A DNA stretch of 5,632 nt from an uncultured Collinsella sp. (GTDB taxonomy: Bacteria; Actinomycetota; Coriobacteriia; Coriobacteriales; Coriobacteriaceae): assembly GCA_958445895.1 (NCBI GenBank), contig CAUCTV010000081.1, positions 1 through 5,632 on the forward strand, in the 5' to 3' direction. The notes under the pieces were generated by a model. It searched no databases. It was not told the DNA's origin and saw only the letters and a program-made list of their open reading frames with translations. Position numbers and translations under genes: made by a program. Positions 1 to 4,521 of this stretch are shown piece after piece (position 1 is the stretch's first letter; every line of letters begins with the position of its first letter).

Positions 1-221
1 CGCGACATGCTCCATATCGCCGCGGTCGACGAAAACAACAATGTGAGCACCACTAGGATGACCACGGCAGAAGAAAGCGTGGTATAGGCACCGTCTTCGA
101 TAAACAGATCGACACCGGCTCGACCCATAAAGCCACCTCGCTTGCAATGGCAACTCGGACGGCGCGTCAAAACGCGTCTAGACCAGAAACGCTTAATCCC
201 ATGTAGCAATCCACGAATCAT
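1..221 (-). CDS. TadE/TadG-like pilus assembly protein, N-terminal fragment
   Basis: Only the first 73 codons are inside the window; the gene runs off the left edge. The visible part has a basic N-terminus (residues 1-30, including a Cys-His-Cys triplet at 24-26). A short segment Glu-Asp-Gly-Ala-Tyr-Thr-Thr (42-48) follows, then one hydrophobic helix at about 52-69. That layout matches the membrane-anchored TadE/TadG-like proteins at the end of actinobacterial tad loci, whose large C-terminal domain lies outside the membrane. The ATG at 221 has a strong GGAGGGAG ribosome-binding site at 225-232 and overlaps the previous gene by 29 nt. A second in-frame ATG at 128 (residue 32), with a weaker AGGTGG ahead of it, would remove the basic leader. 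The glutamate found 5 residues after the predicted cleavage site in the other prepilins is missing here, so processing is doubtful. The family is an inference from position and topology, because the diagnostic domain is not visible. Confidence 0.6.
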   Translation of the reverse strand, partial: MIRGLLHGIKRFWSRRVLTRRPSCHCKRGGFMGRAGVDLFIEDGAYTTLSSAVVILVVLTLLFSSTAAIWSMS

Positions 222-729
222 AATCTCCCTCCAGCCATTCGGGACGCGATTGATACGAGACATCGACCTTGAGCTCAACGTAGCCGCCCTCGGCGGTACC
301 ACCCATAGCCTGCGCAAACGCACCGATCACGGGCAACGGCTTGACCTCGCCGGAAACGGACACGGACGAGACGCCACCCGCACCGGCCCGGCCAAGCTCG
401 ATATCCCACGACAGCGGCCCGCCGGCATGAAAAATCGAAACGTTGGGCACTGCGGCAAGCCGGCGGCGAGTGAACTCCTCAAGATCGTCGTCCTCCGCCG
501 TCGTCGTGGTCATGAGCCGCGCGGTCTCGGCGGCGGCAGACTCCATGACCGCGCGCGTATAGAGCAGGCACACCGGTTGCAGTGCGAGAAGGATGAGCGT
601 CAGAAACGTCGGCAGCAAAAAAGCGGCCTCGACCGTAGACTGCGCCCGGTCCTCGCACGCGATATCAATACAACGCGATGTCCTTAGCGCCCGCAGCGGC
701 GTCGATAACCGACATCGAGGCAACGCCAT
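193..729 (-). CDS. tadE: TadE-like minor pseudopilin
   Basis: Member of the TadE-like family: small pseudopilins cut by the prepilin peptidase and needed for Flp pilus assembly. Numbering from the ATG at 729 (178 aa), the processing region Arg-Ala-Gln-Ser-Thr-Val-Glu-Ala-Ala lies at 28-36, with the conserved Glu at position 34. A hydrophobic helix follows at about 37-57, then an Ala/Glu-rich helix (MESAAAETARLM, 62-73) typical of TadE. The C-terminal part (about 95-178) is an outer domain with alternating, beta-like segments. The start is uncertain. The ATG at 729 gives 28 residues before the cleavage site but overlaps the preceding gene by 65 nt and has a poor ribosome-binding site. The frame stays open to an ATG at 945, which is implausibly long. 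The best-placed site just before the motif is an ATT at 669, overlapping the upstream stop codon, with AAGGA about 11 nt ahead; this would give 158 aa. Identity as TadE is fairly sure; the 5' end is not. Confidence 0.8.
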   Translation of the reverse strand: MALPRCRLSTPLRALRTSRCIDIACEDRAQSTVEAAFLLPTFLTLILLALQPVCLLYTRAVMESAAAETARLMTTTTAEDDDLEEFTRRRLAAVPNVSIFHAGGPLSWDIELGRAGAGGVSSVSVSGEVKPLPVIGAFAQAMGGTAEGGYVELKVDVSYQSRPEWLEGDYDSWIATWD

Positions 730-883
730 GGGATGCCGCCCGCTCAACCAGCGCCGCCAAGCGCCCATCGGTGCCAGCACGCCAAAGTCCCGCAATCGCC
801 AGCACGATCGATAACAGCGCCACCGTGACGATGGCGTATTCCACAGTCGCTTGGGCAACCTCCTCACGCAGAACGCCATGCAT
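665..883 (-). CDS. Small Flp-like class III prepilin (minor pilin or pseudopilin)
   Basis: A 72-aa protein with the layout of a Flp-family prepilin. It has a very short leader (MHGVLREEVA, 1-10), the sequence Gln-Ala-Thr-Val-Glu-Tyr at 11-16, and a hydrophobic helix at about 17-35. A mostly helical tail of about 35 residues follows, ending Leu-Tyr. Cleavage after Ala10 would put Glu at +5 and Tyr at +6, the arrangement required of Flp pilins. The start is well supported: AAAGGAGGGG lies at 891-900, inside the last codons of the preceding gene, and only 1 nt separates that gene's stop from this ATG. It differs from the main Flp at 1412-1645 in its much shorter leader and longer, more charged tail, so it is more likely a minor subunit or TadF-type pseudopilin than the bulk pilin. 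That role is an inference. Confidence 0.8.
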   Translation of the reverse strand: MHGVLREEVAQATVEYAIVTVALLSIVLAIAGLWRAGTDGRLAALVERAASHGVASMSVIDAAAGAKDIALY

Positions 884-884
884 T

Positions 885-1448
885 TCACGACCCCTCCTTT
901 GAGCTTATTGTTTGCGGGACCAGGCGCACGGCGCGCAGACGACACGAAGCATCGCCAGTATCCGCAGCAACCGTCACCATATCGACCCAGCCGCGTCCGT
1001 CACGCACGATGGCGCCCCACACGTTTCCCTTGATGTCGAGATAGCCGCTCAGAGCAAGTTGCGCCGTGGGTACCTCGCGATAGGCACGCAGCATATCCGC
1101 CGCCGCTCCGGTCATCGGTCGGTCCTCGGACCATGCAAGCCGGACCGCAATCGCGTTGCCCTCAGGCGAATCCGTCACAGTGTCAGACCGCTTGTCGAGC
1201 GTCCGCAGAAAGGTTTGCGCCGTGACAGCGACATCCGAATCGTCCGCATCTCGCATCTCATCTTCTTGAGACGCCACCGCCGAATCTGAGCCCAAATCGG
1301 AGGCGGTCCCAGGACGCTGCTGCCGCGCGGCGTTAAGCCCCCAAAGCACCGCCGCTATCGCCACGGTCAGGCAAGCAAACACCAGCAGCACCCCGACGGG
1401 GCGCTCGCCCTCTACAGGCTGTTGATGCCCTCGCTGATAGCGTTCCAT
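885..1448 (-). CDS. Unrecognised single-pass membrane protein in the tad operon
   Basis: 187-aa protein that I do not recognise as a named family. It has a polar N-terminus (1-17), one strong transmembrane helix at about 18-39, and a linker rich in Asp, Glu and Ser (about 49-74). A globular domain of about 105 residues follows (76-182), with alternating hydrophobic strands such as LALSGYLDI and VWGAIV, and a single outer Cys at 169. The topology suggests a domain held outside the membrane. There is no Ala-Gln-x-Thr-x-Glu processing motif, so it is probably not a prepilin. The ATG at 1448 lies inside the Flp gene (37-nt overlap) with AAGG about 10 nt upstream. A GTG at 1389-1391, 20 nt past the Flp stop, would begin almost at the membrane helix and is a possible alternative start. 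Its place between the main pilin and the minor prepilin suggests a role in pilus assembly, anchoring or length control, inferred from context only. Confidence 0.7.
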   Translation of the reverse strand: MERYQRGHQQPVEGERPVGVLLVFACLTVAIAAVLWGLNAARQQRPGTASDLGSDSAVASQEDEMRDADDSDVAVTAQTFLRTLDKRSDTVTDSPEGNAIAVRLAWSEDRPMTGAAADMLRAYREVPTAQLALSGYLDIKGNVWGAIVRDGRGWVDMVTVAADTGDASCRLRAVRLVPQTISSKEGS

Positions 1449-1645
1449 AGATCTTGGACCTTGCCCTTAAATGCGACGATGGCGATAATCGCGATCACCA
1501 CGAGCACGCCGACCAAGATGGCATACTCGGTGGTACCCTGCGCACTCTCCTCCTGCAATAGTTCCTTGGCGCGCTGACGAACATGTGCCGCCCGGCAAAA
1601 CGCCCAGCCCTGCACCTTGCCAGCAGTGTCAGTCATCGTGTTCAT
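1412..1645 (-). CDS. flp: Flp family type IVb pilin (major pilin precursor)
   Basis: 77-aa prepilin that should form the pilus fibre. It has a long, mostly polar leader (1-35), then Gln-Gly-Thr-Thr-Glu-Tyr at 36-41 and a hydrophobic helix at about 42-60 (AILVGVLVVIAIIAIVAF). It ends in a short tail, KGKVQDLWNAISEGINSL. In known Flp pilins the prepilin peptidase leaves Glu at +5 and Tyr at +6; applying that here puts the cut between Ala35 and Gln36 and gives a mature pilin of 42 residues. Ala replaces the usual Gly at -1. The start at 1645 is fixed by an excellent GGGAGGA ribosome-binding site 5 nt upstream; Met4 is a less likely alternative. The gene sits directly behind TadC, downstream of all the machinery genes, so its high demand may be met by strong translation or by an unseen internal promoter. 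Confidence 0.93.
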   Translation of the reverse strand: MNTMTDTAGKVQGWAFCRAAHVRQRAKELLQEESAQGTTEYAILVGVLVVIAIIAIVAFKGKVQDLWNAISEGINSL

Positions 1646-1649
1646 GTAT

Positions 1650-1656
1650 TCCTCCC
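1650..1656 (-). promoter_or_regulatory. Strong ribosome-binding site of the Flp pilin gene
   Basis: GGGAGGA lies 5 nt before the ATG at 1645, and its first G is the last base of the TadC stop codon (TAG). It is among the best Shine-Dalgarno matches in the operon, consistent with the high protein output needed for a fibre subunit, and it allows ribosomes finishing TadC to re-initiate at once. Confidence 0.8.
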
Positions 1657-2297
1657 TACATCATCCCGCCTGCTCCCAGCAGCGGGCCCAATATGGACAG
1701 AAGCAACGCCGGCAAGATGAGCGTGCCGGTGGGAATCAGCAGCTTGACGGGCGCACGCTCGATCTCGCGCTCGACCGCGGCGCGATGAGCCGCACGGATC
1801 TCGCGACTTTGAGCGGCCAGCGTCTCGGCAAGTGGGGCACCCAGGGCGAGCGCCTGCCCCACCGTGATGGCAAAGGTCTCGAGCGCTCGCACGTCCAGGT
1901 CGCGCGCGGCGGCCAACAACTCGTCCTCACGCGTGCCCACGCCCACCTGCCACGCCATGCAGGCGCGCTCAAGGCGAAGAGCCAGCACTGACCGGCGGTT
2001 GGCGCAGAAAATCTCAAGCGCCGCATCAAACGAAAGACCGGCCGAAAGACCCAAGCGCACAACATCGATCATCTCGGACACTTCGCCGAGCGACACTCGC
2101 GCCGGGCCGCCCGCTCCAACCGCGCCCTTCACTCGCGCGGTCAGAGCATCGACCACCGAGCGACCTGCGGCAGCGACCAGCACCGCCTCGCGCTTGCAGG
2201 CCCCTGCGATCTTGCGTGCATCCGCCCGATCCAAACCCGTCGCGACAAATACACTCAGGGCGCACAGGCAAGCCGCAACTGCAACCGGGGCGCTCAT
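1656..2297 (-). CDS. tadC: TadC, inner-membrane platform protein (T2SSF family)
   Basis: TadC partners TadB in the inner-membrane platform that passes pilin subunits on as the TadA ATPase works. The 213-aa protein has an N-terminal membrane helix (about 4-20) and a long cytoplasmic, Ala-rich helical region. This contains the GspF/T2SSF-like segment GLSAGLSFDAALEIF (about 82-96) and the second helical stretch FAITVGQALALGAPLAETLA. A basic segment follows (REIERAPVK), then a C-terminal hydrophobic stretch (LLIPTGTLILPALLLSILG). The ATG at 2297 overlaps the TadB stop as ATGA and has GGTGGAG just upstream. The frame stays open to 2435, but that extension is a shadow of TadB. At 213 aa it is clearly shorter than the roughly 290-320 aa usual in proteobacterial TadC, with about two membrane segments instead of four. 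The C-terminal T2SSF core appears complete, so it is probably a compact but working form. Confidence 0.88.
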   Translation of the reverse strand: MSAPVAVAACLCALSVFVATGLDRADARKIAGACKREAVLVAAAGRSVVDALTARVKGAVGAGGPARVSLGEVSEMIDVVRLGLSAGLSFDAALEIFCANRRSVLALRLERACMAWQVGVGTREDELLAAARDLDVRALETFAITVGQALALGAPLAETLAAQSREIRAAHRAAVEREIERAPVKLLIPTGTLILPALLLSILGPLLGAGGMM

Positions 2298-3220
2298 AGC
2301 TCCACCCGCATAATGCGCCGGATAACCACCAGGGCAACGGCGTTGAGGGCAAGACCCAGCACCACAGCGCCCGCGCCGGCGGGCGTCGCAAGACCGCGAC
2401 GAAAATCTGCCGAAAGCAGCGCCAACACCGCGCACATGCCCGCCGGCATCGCCGCGACCATATGCGCAGACATGCGAGCCTGCGACGTCTTAACATCCAG
2501 GCGGCGCTTGAGCTCAATGCGCTCCCCCACCATGCTCGACGCCTCGGACAGTAAGTCGGCAAGCGGAGCGCCGGTGCGCTGAGACACCTTAAGCGCCAAG
2601 GTCACAAGCGAAAGACCGGGGGCGTCGATACGCACGAGCAAGTCATCAAGCGCGTCGGTCGCCGAGATGCCGCAATCGATCGCCGCCGCCACCCGCAAAA
2701 ACTCGGTATGCACTGGCTCTTGCGCATGAGCGCCCACAAAGCGCATGCCCTGGGCCAGCGAATGTCCCGAGGCAAGCGACATGGAAAGTGCGGTAAACGC
2801 CTCGGGCATTGCCTCTTCTGCATCGTGTTGCTCGCGCCGGCTCTCAAAGCCATCCCGAGCGGCACCAACGGTAAACGGAGCAACAAGTCCCAAGGCAAAT
2901 CCGAGGGGCGATAACGACACCATCGTTAGTAAAACGCAGCAGACACCGCTCGACAGCAGCAGAAACGCCAAACGTCCCGAAGCATCTTCGATCACGAGGC
3001 CAAGGCGATGCGCCGGAGCCAGCGATGCCCACGAACGGGCGATCTTTTTCAGCAGATCGTTTTCCACCAGCTCACGCGGCAGCTTCTCTGCCACCGTCTC
3101 GAGCGCCTGACGTGCCAGCTCCGCCGGCGGTACCTGCGGCACACGAGGTTCCGCCCCGCACGCCGTCGCGACAGAAAGCCCTGCCAAGCCCCCTACGACG
3201 AGGGGCACAGTGATCTCCAT
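2294..3220 (-). CDS. tadB: TadB, inner-membrane platform protein (T2SSF family)
   Basis: TadB is the other half of the Tad inner-membrane platform. The protein is 308 aa, the normal size for the family. It has a hydrophobic N-terminus (4-20), a cytoplasmic helical region (about 30-80), and a pair of adjacent membrane segments (about 85-120). The T2SSF domain follows, with the characteristic stretch AMPEAFTALSMSLASGHSLAQG (about 136-157, partly quoted: MPEAFTALSMSLASG) and the second repeat-like segment around SQRTGAPLADLL. Two C-terminal membrane helices (about 255-300) end just before RRIMRVEL. The ATG at 3220 lies inside the end of TadA (28-nt overlap) and is supported by a near-consensus AGGAGGTGG ribosome-binding site 4 nt upstream of it, counted from the end of the match. 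The stop overlaps the TadC start. The assignment as TadB over TadC rests on length, order (directly after TadA) and domain layout. Confidence 0.91.
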   Translation of the reverse strand: MEITVPLVVGGLAGLSVATACGAEPRVPQVPPAELARQALETVAEKLPRELVENDLLKKIARSWASLAPAHRLGLVIEDASGRLAFLLLSSGVCCVLLTMVSLSPLGFALGLVAPFTVGAARDGFESRREQHDAEEAMPEAFTALSMSLASGHSLAQGMRFVGAHAQEPVHTEFLRVAAAIDCGISATDALDDLLVRIDAPGLSLVTLALKVSQRTGAPLADLLSEASSMVGERIELKRRLDVKTSQARMSAHMVAAMPAGMCAVLALLSADFRRGLATPAGAGAVVLGLALNAVALVVIRRIMRVEL

Positions 3221-4521
3221 TCGTCCACCTCCTCTTGTGTGAGCGTCCCCGACCGCAGGCCTTCTGCGATAAACGGCGGCTCGCGGTCAAGCGTCCAGGT
3301 GCGCTCGGCGGCATCGAACGTCACATAGCGCTCGAGCTCTACGCCACCCGATGCGGCGCGTCGCACCCCCGAATACGAGGAGACGAAACGCCTGCCATCG
3401 GCGTGGCGCTCGGACATCACGATGCCGTCGAGCGCCATGGCAATCTGCTCCTCGATGAGCTCGCTCGGCAGATCGATGCCATAACGCGCAAGCAACGTCA
3501 GACGCACCACGGTCTCCTGTTCTGAACCCGCATGAAGTGTGGTGAGCGACCCGTCGTGGCCCGTGTTCATGGCCTGCAACATGTCGCAGCACTCGGCACC
3601 GCGCACCTCGCCCACCACGATGCGGTCGGGGCGCATGCGTAGGGCATTAGTTACCAGGTCGCGGATCGTCACCGCGCCCTCGCCCTCAATTGAAGCCTCG
3701 CGCGCCTCTAGGCGCACCACGTGCGGATGATGCGCAAACTTGAGCTCGGCAGAGTCCTCGATCGTCACGATGCGCTCGCCGGTGGAAATCTCACATGACA
3801 ACGCGTTGAGCAGGGTGGTCTTACCAGATCCCGTGCCTCCCGCAACCGCCAGGTCCTGTCGCAGCGACACCGCACACGACAGCAGCTGCGCATACCAAAG
3901 CGGCAGCGATCCCAACCCCACGAGCTCGTCCAACGAGCAGATACGGTCCGAGAACTTTCGGATGGTGAGGATTGGCCCGTCGATCGCCACGGGTGGAATC
4001 ACCGCGTTGACGCGATAACCCGTCTTGAGGCGGGCGTTGACGATGGGGCTACGCTCGTCGATACGACGGCCGAGCGGCGAGATAATGCGGTCGATAAGCA
4101 CACGGATCTGCTCATCATCCTCAAACGCATGCTCGATGGGGTACAAGACGCCGCCGCGTTCAAAGAAAGCCGAGCGACAGCCGTTGATCATGATCTCGGT
4201 AACGGTGTCGTCCTCGATGAGCGGCTGCAACGGCCCCAAGCCCACCACGTCATCCAAAATCTCGTCGATGATGGTTTCGCGCTCGGGCGTCGCGAGATCG
4301 GTCGGCTCCTCAACATTGAGCGCCGCCTCCACCGCAGGACGCAATTCCGAGCGGGCAAGTGCCGGGTCGATATAGGCGCTGATACGCGCCACTTCGTCGT
4401 AACCCATGCGGTCCATCACGGCGCGCTTGGTGCGTCGTTTCACCGCGCGGCGACGCCCCGCATCTACAGGCGCTGCCGCCGCTGCAGCGCCGGCAGCCTT
4501 AATCCTCGTTTGCAGGCTCAT
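3193..4521 (-). CDS. tadA: TadA/CpaF secretion ATPase
   Basis: Hexameric cytoplasmic ATPase of the type II/IV secretion family that powers assembly of the Flp pilus. At 442 aa it is close to the usual CpaF length. Visible motifs, in order, are: Walker A GGTGSGKTT (228-236); Asp box TIEDSAEL (253-260); Walker B region RMRPDRIVVGEVRGAE (295-310), with catalytic Glu305; and His box NTGHDGSLTTLHA (319-331). An N-terminal helical domain (about 35-200) contains LGPLQPLIEDDTVTEIMING, typical of CpaF. Before it is an unusual Ala-rich then Arg/Lys-rich tail (about 9-33). All catalytic elements are intact, so it should be active. The ATG at 4521 overlaps the TadZ stop as ATGA, with GAGGGTG about 8 nt upstream, so translation is probably coupled. 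TadA works with TadB and TadC, encoded next. Confident assignment. Confidence 0.97.
   Translation of the reverse strand: MSLQTRIKAAGAAAAAAPVDAGRRRAVKRRTKRAVMDRMGYDEVARISAYIDPALARSELRPAVEAALNVEEPTDLATPERETIIDEILDDVVGLGPLQPLIEDDTVTEIMINGCRSAFFERGGVLYPIEHAFEDDEQIRVLIDRIISPLGRRIDERSPIVNARLKTGYRVNAVIPPVAIDGPILTIRKFSDRICSLDELVGLGSLPLWYAQLLSCAVSLRQDLAVAGGTGSGKTTLLNALSCEISTGERIVTIEDSAELKFAHHPHVVRLEAREASIEGEGAVTIRDLVTNALRMRPDRIVVGEVRGAECCDMLQAMNTGHDGSLTTLHAGSEQETVVRLTLLARYGIDLPSELIEEQIAMALDGIVMSERHADGRRFVSSYSGVRRAASGGVELERYVTFDAAERTWTLDREPPFIAEGLRSGTLTQEEVDEWRSLCPSS
3225..3233 (-). promoter_or_regulatory. Ribosome-binding site of TadB, inside the TadA coding region
   Basis: AGGAGGTGG, an almost full-length match to the 16S rRNA anti-Shine-Dalgarno, lies within the last codons of TadA just before the ATG at 3220. 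It fixes the TadB start despite the 28-nt overlap and indicates independent or coupled re-initiation. Confidence 0.75.

Noticed and set aside
142..687. 181-codon plus-strand open frame, and other plus-strand frames across the window
   Set aside because: All lie antisense to well-supported tad genes, are rich in Arg/His/Ser/Pro, and show no motifs or good ribosome-binding sites.
193..883. Frameshifted fusion of the 72-aa prepilin and TadE
   Set aside because: Each part carries its own complete processing motif and membrane helix, and the stop/start junction fits two coupled genes. I see no slippery heptamer at the junction.
730..945. N-terminal extension of the TadE reading frame to an ATG at 945
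   Set aside because: The extension covers the whole 72-aa prepilin gene in another frame, is rich in Arg and Trp like a shadow frame, and has no family features. The prepilin gene has its own strong ribosome-binding site.
2026..2562. 178-codon minus-strand open frame overlapping TadB and TadC
   Set aside because: Composition is dominated by Arg, Cys and Trp as expected of an off-frame reading of GC-rich DNA. TadB and TadC explain the region.
4436..4500. GC-rich, Ala-encoding tract near the TadA start as a possible repeat or regulatory element
   Set aside because: It encodes the low-complexity Ala stretch at residues 9-18 of TadA in frame; I found no repeat unit or clear hairpin beyond that.
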